Assembly: GCA_964495595.1 (NCBI GenBank)
Contig: CAZBWH010000027.1
Coordinates: 1-36,075, forward strand
DNA length: 36,075 bases
Direction of reading: 5' to 3'
Source of the DNA: CALMFQ01 sp964495595
GTDB lineage: Bacteria > Pseudomonadota > Gammaproteobacteria > Burkholderiales > SCOH01
Shown here: in pieces, positions 15,037 through 23,109 of the stretch
Layout of the letters: each line of letters starts with the position of its first letter
Position numbering within the stretch: position 1 is the first letter of the stretch
The notes under the pieces: generated by a model
Seen by the model: the letters and a program-made list of their open reading frames with translations, nothing else
Database searches by the model: none
What the model was told of the DNA's origin: nothing
Made by a program: the position numbers and the translations under genes

Positions 15037-16331
15037 GGCTGCTCTTCCGGCTTGATCTCGACAAAGGCCCGGTCGCGCAACTGGCGCAACCAGTCTTCAA
15101 AGGCTTCATCCGCCTTGCGCGCCCGGATCGACTGGCGTACCTGCAGCCGTTCGCGGTCGACACCGACATCGGCAGTGCGCCGCTCGTCGACCTGGATCAG
15201 GTGCCAGCCAAAAGGCGACTTGACCGGTTCGGACACGTCACCGATTTTCAGCCCGTCCATCGCCCGCTCGAACTCCGGTACCGTGTCACCGGGGCTGAGC
15301 CAGCCCAGATCACCACCGCGCGGGGCGCTGCCATCCTCGGAGTGGATTCGCGCCACATCGGCAAACGACACGCCAGCAGCAATCCGATCGCGCAGCCGCA
15401 AGATGGTGGCCTTGGCCTCCTGCTCGGAAATGGCTTCGTTAGTGCGGATCAGGATGTGCCGGGCATGGGTTTGCTGCACGATCACCTGATTCGATTTGGC
15501 GCGTTTGTCCTGCAACAGGATGATGTGGAATCCGTTGGCACTGCGCAGCACGGTGGTGTGCTCGCCGGCGGGGAGTTTTTCCAGTTGCTCCAGAAACATC
15601 GCCGGCAAACGGCTCCCGGGCCGCCAACCCAGGCCGCCGCCCTGCAGTGCATCCTGTGCGTCGGAATAGCTGGCGGCGACCTGGGCGAACTTCGCGCCGG
15701 ACTGCAACTCGGCCAGCGCCTTGTCGGCCCGCACCTGACGCTCCTGGATCTGGGCGGGTGAAGCGTTTTCCGGCACCTGCACCAGGATGTGCGACAACAG
15801 ATATTCCTGTTCGGACTGGGCACGCTCCTGCTGCTGCTTGAGCAGGCTTTCGACTTCGACATCGCTAACGATCACCCGGCTATCCACCTCCCGTTCGCGC
15901 AGGCGGGAGATGGCAATCTCGGCACGAATGTCTTCCCGGAATTTGCGGTAGTCGACGCCATCTTTTTCCAGCGCCGCACGGAACTGGACAATGTTCATGC
16001 CGTTCTGCTGGGCAATGCGCTCCAGCGAACGCTCCAGCTGGGCGTCGTCGATCCGGATACCGGTTTCGCCGGCTAGTTGAACCTGCACGGCCTCGCTGAT
16101 CAGCCGCTCCAGCACCTGCTGACGCAACACGGAATCGGCCGGCAGGGGAACATTCTGGGCAGACAGATTGCGTGACACGGTCTTGATCCGGTCATTCAGT
16201 TCGTTCTGGGTAATCACGCCCCGGTTGACGATCGCCACCACCCGGTCGAGCGCTACCGGAGCCGCCTGGGCAACCAACGACAAGCTCACCCCTGCGGCAG
16301 CAAGCATGACGGAAATACGCGAGAAATGCAT
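15033..16331 (-). CDS. surA: Periplasmic chaperone and peptidyl-prolyl isomerase SurA
   Basis: A 432-residue periplasmic chaperone that escorts unfolded outer-membrane proteins to the BAM complex. It has a signal peptide (MLAAAGVSLSLVAQAAP), the SurA N-terminal chaperone region (LDRVVAIVNRGVITQNELNDRI…), and two parvulin domains, the first with LLSHILVQVPENASPAQIQ and GGGLGWRPGSRLP, the second with HARHILIRTNEAIS and RGGDLGWLSPGDTVPEF, ending in FGWHLIQVDERR. Length matches E. coli SurA (428). It lies just downstream of lptD; SurA assists assembly of outer-membrane barrels such as LptD. It overlaps pdxA by four bases. Confidence 0.96.
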   Translation of the reverse strand: MHFSRISVMLAAAGVSLSLVAQAAPVALDRVVAIVNRGVITQNELNDRIKTVSRNLSAQNVPLPADSVLRQQVLERLISEAVQVQLAGETGIRIDDAQLERSLERIAQQNGMNIVQFRAALEKDGVDYRKFREDIRAEIAISRLREREVDSRVIVSDVEVESLLKQQQERAQSEQEYLLSHILVQVPENASPAQIQERQVRADKALAELQSGAKFAQVAASYSDAQDALQGGGLGWRPGSRLPAMFLEQLEKLPAGEHTTVLRSANGFHIILLQDKRAKSNQVIVQQTHARHILIRTNEAISEQEAKATILRLRDRIAAGVSFADVARIHSEDGSAPRGGDLGWLSPGDTVPEFERAMDGLKIGDVSEPVKSPFGWHLIQVDERRTADVGVDRERLQVRQSIRARKADEAFEDWLRQLRDRAFVEIKPEEQP

Positions 16332-16348
16332 AAAAGCCCTTTTGATGT

Positions 16349-18583
16349 TCAGCGATAGAGATCGCTCTGCAGCGGTTCCCGCTGTACGTTGATCCGGCTG
16401 TAGCCGGCAATGCTGCGTGAGAGCACATCCAGTGGATTGGCCCCCACCCGCGCCAGGTCATTCAGTTCCAGTTGCAGGAAATAACTGCTCGACATGCGTT
16501 CGCTGTCAGTAACAAAACGCTGTCCCACCAGGCGCAGGATCCAGCAACCGGCATTATATTCAAGCCCGCCCAGTCGCTCCAAAGGCCTGTCGTCGCGGAT
16601 CGAGTAGGCGTATCGACCCACCCCCCACCACTTGCCCGACAGTTGCCACTGCCCGGACAGATCAAGCTGCTTGTAAGCGCCACGATCGAAACGCCAGCCA
16701 GCATTGATCGCCCGCCCCGCGACCGGATGGTAACGGATATCGAGATTGGCCCGCTGAGTGTTTGATTCAGTCTGGTTGAACTGCCAACTGGTATCGACGT
16801 TGATGCTGTCAGCCACCTGCCCGCCAAGCGAGAGGATCAGGTCGGACGAATTGGCCTTGCGCGCCGGGTTGCTGAGCGTCACTTTCTGTTCGGCAAAATA
16901 GAAACGCTGCCCCACCGCCAGCCGCAGCCGCTCCTTACCGGTGGCGTGCTCCAGCACCCGCGAAGTCAGCGCAGCGGTCAGCTGGTTGGCATTATTGATC
17001 CGGTCGCTGCCGGCAAACTGGTTGTCGGTAAACAACTGGGCAAAATTGAAATCCATGTCACTGCTGTCGAAATTCGGCAGTCGGCTCTGGTCCCGATAAG
17101 GAATGTAGGCATAGTAAAGCCGCGGCTCCAGCGTCTGGACAAAGGCATTGCCAAACCAGGAGTCGTCGCGCTCCAGAAACAGCGTACTGTCGAGGCTCAG
17201 CCGCGGCAGACTACGGGTACGCACCGCTTTGTCTGCGCCACTCAGCCGGTCGGCTGCCAGCTCGTAGCGGGTGTAGTTGTAACCGATCCGCGGCGTCACA
17301 TAGGCATACTGCGTCTGCAGCGGCCAGGAAAATGCAGGATTGAACGCCAGGCGGCGACCACTGACCAACGTCGGATGGCTGAACTCCACCCACTCGCCGC
17401 CCCAGTTCCATTCGGCGCCACTACGGTCAACCTGTTGCCGGCTGAACAATAGCTGCGGCACTCTGGCATACGGCGCCGTCACCGGCGCTTGCGGGTCCTG
17501 CAGGGTCTGGTAACGCTCGACCCGACCGGTAAGCACCCAATCATTACCCGCCCAGCTCAACGAACCGATCCGCGGCAAATTGACCTGCGAAGTCGCGCTG
17601 ATCCGGCTATCCAGATCGGTGAAATAGCGATCGTCGGAAGCCTTCTGCAATTGCAGCCAGCCACTGAGCGCCGGAGAAAACTGCTGGCGATAATCCAGCA
17701 GGCCGGTATAGCGATTGGTGTCGGTTATCCGGTCGCCCGGCAGGATCTCGGCGCGCAAGTCGGCGATGGCCAGACCGGAAGGATGCAGGTAGCGGGCATG
17801 ATTATTGAATGCCACGCCCCGCTTGCTCATGAAACGAGGAGCAATCTCCCAATCGTAATTCGGCGCCAGACTCCAGTAGAACGGAACCGTAATCTCACTG
17901 CCGCTGCTACTGGAACTGCCGATCGATGGCGCCAGCAGGCCGCTCTTGCGCGCCCCGTTGAGCGAGAAATCCATCCACGGCGAATACGCCACCGGCAAGC
18001 CAAGAAACTCGACCGAGCTATGCCGGGCCACCCCGACATTACGGCTGAAATCCAGATCCAGTTCGCCGGTACGGATAAACCAGTCGTCCTGGCCCGGTGT
18101 ACAGGTCGTGAAACTGGCCTGCTGCAAGCGGTAATGATCGTTGCCCTCGAACAGGACCTTGCGTGCCGCGCCACGAATCGCCACGTCTCCGAGCTGGTAG
18201 CGAGCATTATCGACCTGTCCGGAATTGTCCTTGCGGCGCAGATCCAGCGTATCGCCCCAAATGACATTGCCGAATCTTTCCACCCTTACCTGACCGCTGG
18301 CCTGCACCCGTTCATCCGCCGCCCAGTAATGCAATTGATCGGCAAAGACATAACCGCCTCGACGGCGCAACTGCGCCCGGCCAGTAGCGAACAGCTCACC
18401 CGCCGCCGACATCTCGATCCGCTCGGCATCGAGAAACAGCGCACCGTTGTCGTCGCCCGGGCGAAACTGCAGCTGCACGCTCCCTTCCAGCTTGAGCCGG
18501 GCCGCAGCCACCGGGTCGTTGGCCATCGCCCAACCGGAGCAGAGAACAGCGACCAGCAGACAAAGGGGTCGAATACGATGCAT
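16349..18583 (-). CDS. lptD: LPS-assembly outer-membrane protein LptD
   Basis: LptD is the barrel that, with the lipoprotein LptE, inserts lipopolysaccharide into the outer leaflet. From the ATG at 18583 the protein has 744 residues: a signal peptide (MHRIRPLCLLVAVLCSGWAMA), an N-terminal OstA/LptA-like jellyroll (YVFADQLHYWAADERVQASG, YQLGDVAIRGAARKVLFEG), then a large barrel with GLPVAYSPWMDFSLNGARKSGLLAPSIG and many aromatic strands. A GTG at 18619 would add 12 residues and lies inside the parS-like site; I prefer the ATG because it gives a normal signal peptide, though neither has a good Shine-Dalgarno. Cysteines occur at TTCTPGQ and NAGCWILRLVG; the latter is single, not the CC pair of E. 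coli LptD. Confidence 0.95.
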   Translation of the reverse strand: MHRIRPLCLLVAVLCSGWAMANDPVAAARLKLEGSVQLQFRPGDDNGALFLDAERIEMSAAGELFATGRAQLRRRGGYVFADQLHYWAADERVQASGQVRVERFGNVIWGDTLDLRRKDNSGQVDNARYQLGDVAIRGAARKVLFEGNDHYRLQQASFTTCTPGQDDWFIRTGELDLDFSRNVGVARHSSVEFLGLPVAYSPWMDFSLNGARKSGLLAPSIGSSSSSGSEITVPFYWSLAPNYDWEIAPRFMSKRGVAFNNHARYLHPSGLAIADLRAEILPGDRITDTNRYTGLLDYRQQFSPALSGWLQLQKASDDRYFTDLDSRISATSQVNLPRIGSLSWAGNDWVLTGRVERYQTLQDPQAPVTAPYARVPQLLFSRQQVDRSGAEWNWGGEWVEFSHPTLVSGRRLAFNPAFSWPLQTQYAYVTPRIGYNYTRYELAADRLSGADKAVRTRSLPRLSLDSTLFLERDDSWFGNAFVQTLEPRLYYAYIPYRDQSRLPNFDSSDMDFNFAQLFTDNQFAGSDRINNANQLTAALTSRVLEHATGKERLRLAVGQRFYFAEQKVTLSNPARKANSSDLILSLGGQVADSINVDTSWQFNQTESNTQRANLDIRYHPVAGRAINAGWRFDRGAYKQLDLSGQWQLSGKWWGVGRYAYSIRDDRPLERLGGLEYNAGCWILRLVGQRFVTDSERMSSSYFLQLELNDLARVGANPLDVLSRSIAGYSRINVQREPLQSDLYR

Positions 18584-18611
18584 GCGACGACACGCGCCAG
18601 GACGTTCAAAA

Positions 18612-18627
18612 TGTTTCACGTGGAACA
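18612..18627. promoter_or_regulatory. parS: parS-like ParB binding site 1
   Basis: TGTTTCACGTGGAACA matches the conserved chromosomal parS consensus (TGTTNCACGTGAAACA and its Pseudomonas form with CCACGTGG). The 14-base core is the exact reverse complement of the second site at 30488. It covers the alternative GTG codon of lptD and lies in the lptD-amgK divergent region. ParB spreading from such sites organises the chromosome origin region. Confidence 0.85.
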
Positions 18628-18776
18628 GTGGCCAACCCCTGAAAGAGCCAAACCTCGGTGTAAAATGACACAGTTTACCGTTAAAGCTTCAGCGCCTGTT
18701 GACGTTTGTGCAAGCGCCCGGCAGCAAACCGCCCAACCAGCTTTATCCAAGATCAACCGCCCCTGAAGAGTCCTGC

Positions 18777-19772
18777 ATGGAACGCCTGCAACAAATCGAA
18801 TCCTGGCTCAAGCAACAATTTCCGCAACAGTCTTTCACGCTGGCACCCGCATCGGCAGATGCCAGCTTCCGCCGCTATTTCCGCGCCACCTTCGATGACG
18901 GCGACACCCGCATCGTGATGGATGCCCCGCCGCAGCACGAAGACTGCAAACCGTTCATCCACGTCTCGCAACTGTTCCACGCCGCCGGCGTGCATGTACC
19001 GGAAGTGCTGGCGCAGGATCTTGAGCGTGGTTTCCTGCTGCTGACCGATCTGGGCAACACCACCTACCTCAGCCAGCTCAACGAGCAGAGCATGAAGGTG
19101 CTGTATCTCGACGCCATCGACGCGCTGATCAAAATCCAGCTCGCCTCCAGGCCGAACGAACTGCCGCCTTACGACCAGGCGTTGCTGCAGCGTGAAATGA
19201 ATCTGTTTGAAGACTGGTACGTCAACAAACATCTCGGCATTCAGCTCAACGACGAACAAAAAGGCTGGCTGACAAGCAGCATGGACGCCATCCTCGCCAA
19301 CAATCTGGCGCAGGGCCAGGTGTATGTGCACCGCGACTACCACTCGCGCAACCTGATGATCACCGAGCCAAACCCCGGCATTCTCGACTTCCAGGACGCC
19401 GTCTACGGCCCGATCACCTACGATCTGGTCTCGCTGTTGCGTGATGCCTACATCGAATGGACCGAGCAGGAAGTGCTGGACATGGCGATCCGCTACTGGG
19501 AACGCGCCAAGAAAGCCGGCCTGCCGGTCAATCCCGATGCCAGCGAGTTCTACAAGGATTTCGAACTGATGGGCGCGCAGCGGCAGATCAAGGTGATCGG
19601 TATTTTCGCCCGCCTCTATCACCGCGACGGCAAGGACGGTTATCTGAAAGACATCCCGCTGGTGATGAAATATCTGCGCAAAACCTGCGAACGCTACATC
19701 GCCCTCGGCCCGTTGCTGAAGCTGCTGAATCAGCTCGAAGGCACAGAAGTCAAAGTCGGTTATACGTTTTAG
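18777..19772 (+). CDS. amgK: Anomeric N-acetylmuramate/N-acetylglucosamine kinase AmgK
   Basis: A 331-residue aminoglycoside-phosphotransferase-fold kinase. AmgK phosphorylates recycled MurNAc (and GlcNAc) at C1, feeding MurU. The kinase active-site loop is VYVHRDYHSRNLM (HxDxxxxN) near residues 180-192, followed by the metal-binding ILDFQDAVYGP. The N-terminal lobe has ADASFRRYFR and a conserved FLLLTDLGNTTYL. The ATG at 18777 begins the typical MERLQQIESWL. The divergent lptD and downstream murU match the pseudomonad arrangement, which supports the specific name over a general phosphotransferase. A 105-bp hairpin element separates it from murU. Confidence 0.92.
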   Translation: MERLQQIESWLKQQFPQQSFTLAPASADASFRRYFRATFDDGDTRIVMDAPPQHEDCKPFIHVSQLFHAAGVHVPEVLAQDLERGFLLLTDLGNTTYLSQLNEQSMKVLYLDAIDALIKIQLASRPNELPPYDQALLQREMNLFEDWYVNKHLGIQLNDEQKGWLTSSMDAILANNLAQGQVYVHRDYHSRNLMITEPNPGILDFQDAVYGPITYDLVSLLRDAYIEWTEQEVLDMAIRYWERAKKAGLPVNPDASEFYKDFELMGAQRQIKVIGIFARLYHRDGKDGYLKDIPLVMKYLRKTCERYIALGPLLKLLNQLEGTEVKVGYTF

Positions 19773-19794
19773 AACCTTTAAAACCTTTTAGAAC

Positions 19795-19899
19795 CTTGAA
19801 CCACAGAGAGCACAGAGAACGCAGAGACGGCACAGAGAAAACCGCTTTGAGTTGTTCTCTGTGAATCCTCTGCGTTCTCTGTGCTCTCTGTGGTTCAAG
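19795..19899. repeat. Long perfect inverted repeat (32-bp arms) between amgK and murU
   Basis: Arms 19795-19826 and 19868-19899 are exact reverse complements over 32 bases. The left arm begins CTTGAACCACAGAG and consists of near-repeats of CACAGAGA/GCAGAGA. The 41-base centre carries a second 9-bp stem (19831-19839 with 19855-19863). CACAGAG-rich hairpins of this kind recur between genes in many bacterial genomes, to my recollection. No transposase is present. It fills most of the amgK-murU gap and could attenuate or stabilise the transcript. Confidence 0.93.
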
Positions 19900-19915
19900 A
19901 TTTGGAAAGCTCTGA

Positions 19916-20620
19916 ATGCACTTCAAAGCAATGATCCTCGCTGCCGGGCGCGGCGAACGCATGCGGCCGCTGACCGACCACACGCCAAAGCCGCTGCTGC
20001 CGGTCGCCGGCAAGCCGCTGATCGCCTGGCATATCGAACGCCTGGTGAAAGCCGGTTTCAAGCAACTGGTGATCAACCACGCCCACCTCGGCGCACAGAT
20101 CGAAGCCGCGTTGGGCGATGGTAGCCAGTTCGGCGCACAAATCAGCTATTCGGCGGAAACCGAAGCACTGGAAACCGCCGGCGGCATCGCCAAGGCCCTG
20201 CCGCAGCTGGGTCAGGCGCCGTTTCTGGTGGTCAACGGTGACGTATTCACCGACTACGATTTCAGCAAGGCGCTGCCGGTGCTGCAGGCAATGGCCGCCG
20301 ACACCACCCCGGCGCACGCCCACCTGCTGCTGATCGACAACCCGCCGCACCACACCACCGGAGACTTCTGCCTCGAAGCCGGCCAGATCGTTGAATCCGG
20401 CCACCATCGCTACACCTTCAGCGGCATCGGCTGCTACCGCCCGGATTTCTTCGCCGGGGTGCCGCGTGGCAGCAAGGAAAAGCTGGCGAACCTGCTACGG
20501 CCGGCGATCCAGCAGGCCAAGGTATCCGGTGAGCATTTCCGGGGATTGTGGATCGACGTGGGCACCCCTGAGCGACTGCAGCAGGCCAGCGAGGCCACCC
20601 GTGCGCATTCTGGGCATTGA
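19916..20620 (+). CDS. murU: N-acetylmuramate alpha-1-phosphate uridylyltransferase MurU
   Basis: A 234-residue nucleotidyltransferase that makes UDP-MurNAc from MurNAc-1-phosphate, closing the AmgK/MurU recycling route that bypasses de novo, fosfomycin-sensitive UDP-MurNAc synthesis. The signature MILAAGRGERMRPLTDHTPKPLLPVAGKPLI sits at the N-terminus, VVNGDVFTDYDF carries the metal-binding Asp, and LWIDVGTPERL is the C-terminal family block. The ATG at 19916 follows GGAAAG at a usable distance; a second ATG five codons later is possible. The last 20 bases overlap the ruvC start. Similar enzymes are often mis-named mannose-1-phosphate guanylyltransferase; the amgK neighbour decides the call. 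Confidence 0.93.
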   Translation: MHFKAMILAAGRGERMRPLTDHTPKPLLPVAGKPLIAWHIERLVKAGFKQLVINHAHLGAQIEAALGDGSQFGAQISYSAETEALETAGGIAKALPQLGQAPFLVVNGDVFTDYDFSKALPVLQAMAADTTPAHAHLLLIDNPPHHTTGDFCLEAGQIVESGHHRYTFSGIGCYRPDFFAGVPRGSKEKLANLLRPAIQQAKVSGEHFRGLWIDVGTPERLQQASEATRAHSGH

Positions 20621-21125
20621 TCCCGGCCTGCGCGTCACCGGCTTCGGTGTCATCGACTGCGAGGGCCAGCAGCGCAGTTATGTTGCCAGCGGCTGCATCC
20701 GCTCGCCGGCAAAGGAATCACTGCCACAGCGGCTGCACTGCATCGTCGAGGGATTGTTTGCCATCATCGACGAATACCAGCCGCAACAGGTGGCGATAGA
20801 ACAGGTGTTCGTCAACGTCAACCCGCAATCGACCTTGCTGCTGGGGCAGGCGCGTGGCGCAGCGATCACCGCGGCGGTGCTGAAGCGGCTGCCGGTGGCC
20901 GAATACACCGCCTTGCAGGTGAAACAGGCGGTAGTCGGCCACGGCAAGGCAGCGAAGGAGCAGGTGCAGAACATGGTGCAGCGCCTGCTGCTGTTGCAGG
21001 GCTCGCCGCAGGCCGATGCCGCCGATGCACTGGCCTGTGCGCTGTGTCATGCCAATCACGCCAGCCACGCACTGGCAACCAGCGGCCAGCGGCTCAAAAG
21101 CCGTAACGGACGCTGGATTGGCTGA
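20601..21125 (+). CDS. ruvC: Crossover junction endodeoxyribonuclease RuvC
   Basis: A 174-residue resolvase that cuts Holliday junctions after RuvAB branch migration. The start is the GTG at 20601, which gives the invariant N-terminus (V/M)RILGIDPGLRVTGFG; the reading frame is open further upstream but that sequence belongs to murU in another frame. Catalytic acids are the Asp in GIDPG, the Glu in VAIEQVF, and the pair in DAADALACALCHA. KQAVVGHGKAAKEQVQ is the conserved DNA-binding segment. The 20-base overlap with murU implies coupled translation. ruvA and ruvB are not adjacent downstream, where a porin module begins. Confidence 0.96.
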   Translation: MRILGIDPGLRVTGFGVIDCEGQQRSYVASGCIRSPAKESLPQRLHCIVEGLFAIIDEYQPQQVAIEQVFVNVNPQSTLLLGQARGAAITAAVLKRLPVAEYTALQVKQAVVGHGKAAKEQVQNMVQRLLLLQGSPQADAADALACALCHANHASHALATSGQRLKSRNGRWIG

Positions 21126-21272
21126 CGGCCGCTGTGCCAGTCCAGTTAACACTTGTATTGTCCTTGTCGTAGGCTAAAACCATTCATGTGGCGGCCGACA
21201 ACATATCGGACCACACCTGATGCCTTTCCCTCTCCACGGAAAAGGCGACGACAACAACGAAAGGATGAGGCA

Positions 21273-22520
21273 ATGCAGAAAAAACTGCTGGCAGCCCTGA
21301 CCGTGCTGGCACTCAACCAGGCCGCCGGTGCAACAGACATGGAACGCCTGCGCTTTTCCGGATTCGGTACGCTGGGGGTCGTTCACAGCAACGACAAGAG
21401 CGCCGATTTCCGCAGTAATATCGAACAGGCTTCCGGGCCGGGACTGACCCACAAAATCGATTCCGGGCTCGACTCGGTATTCGGTGCCCAGGCCGACATC
21501 AACCTGCTGCCGGGCCTGACAGGCACCGCCCAGGTGATTTCGCGCCGCCTGTCCGACATGAATCTGAGCAAACCGTATTTCGAATGGGCCAACGTCAAGT
21601 ATCAGGCCACCCGCGACCTGTACGTTCGCGGCGGGCGGATTGTGGCGCCGATGTTCCTGATTTCCGAATCGCGCATGGTCGGCTACGGCCAGACTGCCGT
21701 TCGGCCGTCGGATGAGGTGTACACCATCAATCCGGTCACCTACATCAACGGCGCCGACATCGGCTACCGGTTTGAAGGCGGGCCGGTGCTGTTCAAAATC
21801 GGCGCAGCCGGCGGCACGCTGACCCAGACCATCACCAGCGGCACCGCAACCAGCAAGTACTATTTCAACGCCAAGCTGTTCAACGGCTCGGCCGAGTACA
21901 AAGGCTCCACCTTCCGCGCCGGCTACGCCAAGCTGGCAATCGATATCAAGAGTGACATGTTCGCGGTTCGCAACGCAGCGCTGGACAAGCTGGTAGCCAA
22001 CAAAGTGCCCAACGCCTACATGGTTCAGGAAAACACGGCAACCAATAACGTCAACGTCGATTTCTACAATCTTGGCTACGTCTACGACCGCGATCAATGG
22101 CTGTTCCAGGCCGAATTCGGCAGCCGCAAGAGCGACAAGGACTGCATCGTCGACATGGACGGCGTGTGGCTACTCGCCGGATACCGGCTGGGCAAATTCA
22201 CCCCTTACCTGAGCTGGAGCAAAATGTCGCACAAGAGCGCGATCAGCCTGCCGACACTGGACACCAGCCTGTTGGCCACCACAGCCGAAAAAAACTCGGT
22301 CAACGCGGTCAACACCAACTTCATGCAGCGCTTTGACCGGGGCGACATCGCCGCCGGGCTACGCTGGGATGTACTGGAGAATGTCGCACTGAAAGTGCAA
22401 ATGGATCGTATTCATAAAGGTGCCGGCGGCCAGGCTTACTTTGTCAATGGCACAGCGGAATTCGCCGGCAACAACCGTACCATCAACCTGTACAGCGCCA
22501 CGCTGGACTACGTATTCTAA
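21273..22520 (+). CDS. Outer-membrane porin-like beta-barrel, module 2
   Basis: A 415-residue barrel with signal peptide (MQKKLLAALTVLALNQAAGA) and a C-terminal strand ending LDYVF. The ATG at 21273 follows AAGGATGAGG. Blocks shared with the module-3 porin are SGFGTLGVVHSNDKSADFR, the region around HKIDSGLDSVFGAQAD, AQVISRR, YFEWANVKYQ, GGRIVAPMFLISESRMVGY, and INPVTYINGADIGYR, followed by weaker similarity along the barrel. Its substrate is unknown; it is not a clear match to the phosphate porins OprO/OprP by any motif I can see. The PstS-like gene begins 11 bases later, so the two form an operon, which appears to end at the terminator at 22983. Confidence 0.88.
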   Translation: MQKKLLAALTVLALNQAAGATDMERLRFSGFGTLGVVHSNDKSADFRSNIEQASGPGLTHKIDSGLDSVFGAQADINLLPGLTGTAQVISRRLSDMNLSKPYFEWANVKYQATRDLYVRGGRIVAPMFLISESRMVGYGQTAVRPSDEVYTINPVTYINGADIGYRFEGGPVLFKIGAAGGTLTQTITSGTATSKYYFNAKLFNGSAEYKGSTFRAGYAKLAIDIKSDMFAVRNAALDKLVANKVPNAYMVQENTATNNVNVDFYNLGYVYDRDQWLFQAEFGSRKSDKDCIVDMDGVWLLAGYRLGKFTPYLSWSKMSHKSAISLPTLDTSLLATTAEKNSVNAVNTNFMQRFDRGDIAAGLRWDVLENVALKVQMDRIHKGAGGQAYFVNGTAEFAGNNRTINLYSATLDYVF

Positions 22521-22531
22521 GGGGGGCGGCC

Positions 22532-22960
22532 ATGAAGAAACTCATCACCATGCTGGCCGCAGCATCCCTGCTGCAATGCCTGACCATCGCCCGAGCGGGC
22601 GCCGAAACCGTAGTCATCGTCAACGCGGGCAATCCGGTCAACAGCCTGACGCCCGATCAGGTAGAAAAGCTGTTTCTGGGCAAGACCAGTGCCTTTCCAG
22701 GCGGTGCATCAGCCATACCGATCGATCCACCCAAAGGCCCGGAACGGGACGCGTTTTACCTGAAAACCACCGGCAAACAACCCAGCCAGCTGAAAGCCTA
22801 CTGGTCCAAACAGATCTTCACCGGCGCCGGCCAGCCACCCAAGGAAGCCGAATCGGCGCAGGAACTGGTTTCCCTGGTAGGCAAAAACCCCAGCCTGATC
22901 GGGTTTGTCGACAAATCACAGGTCAACAGCAGCGTGAAGGTGGTTTACACGCTCCCCTGA
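22532..22960 (+). CDS. Half-size PstS-like periplasmic protein, module 2
   Basis: A 142-residue secreted protein with signal peptide MKKLITMLAAASLLQCLTIARAGA before ETVVIVN. A GGGGGGC Shine-Dalgarno-like run precedes the ATG. It shares with its two paralogues the blocks LTPDQVEKLFLGK, FPGG, IPID, RDAF, QLKAYWSKQIFTG, GQPP and IGFVDKSQ. Only about 118 residues are mature, so it cannot have both lobes of a normal phosphate-binding protein. It lies directly behind the module-2 porin and ahead of the sensor kinase, making it a candidate soluble ligand carrier or sensor component; that is inference. Confidence 0.87.
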   Translation: MKKLITMLAAASLLQCLTIARAGAETVVIVNAGNPVNSLTPDQVEKLFLGKTSAFPGGASAIPIDPPKGPERDAFYLKTTGKQPSQLKAYWSKQIFTGAGQPPKEAESAQELVSLVGKNPSLIGFVDKSQVNSSVKVVYTLP

Positions 22961-22982
22961 CCTGACCCCGCACCATGCATCG

Positions 22983-23005
22983 ACCGGCCCTCGCGGCCGG
23001 TTTTG
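22983..23005 (+). terminator. Rho-independent terminator between module 2 and the histidine kinase
   Basis: ACCGGCC, loop CTCGC and GGCCGGT form a 7-bp GC-rich stem running into TTTTGT, 22 bases after the PstS-like stop codon. It suggests the kinase gene has its own promoter or is expressed by read-through. Confidence 0.75.
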
Positions 23006-23109
23006 TCATCTGCGGCCTGCGATCAGTGTCGGTAAGAGTGAAACTTGCACCAATAGCGCTTACACTTAAACCTTATTGCACTGCATCATCCAGCGAACAC
23101 CCCGAACCC

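Noticed and set aside
18660..18704. TAAAAT and TTGACG elements as an amgK or lptD promoter
   Set aside because: Neither has a partner element at a normal 16-18-base spacing on either strand.
22975..23109. Upstream in-frame extension of the histidine kinase
   Set aside because: It would start before and read through the terminator hairpin at 22983, and the added residues do not resemble a kinase N-terminus; the ATG at 23110 precedes the first membrane helix directly.
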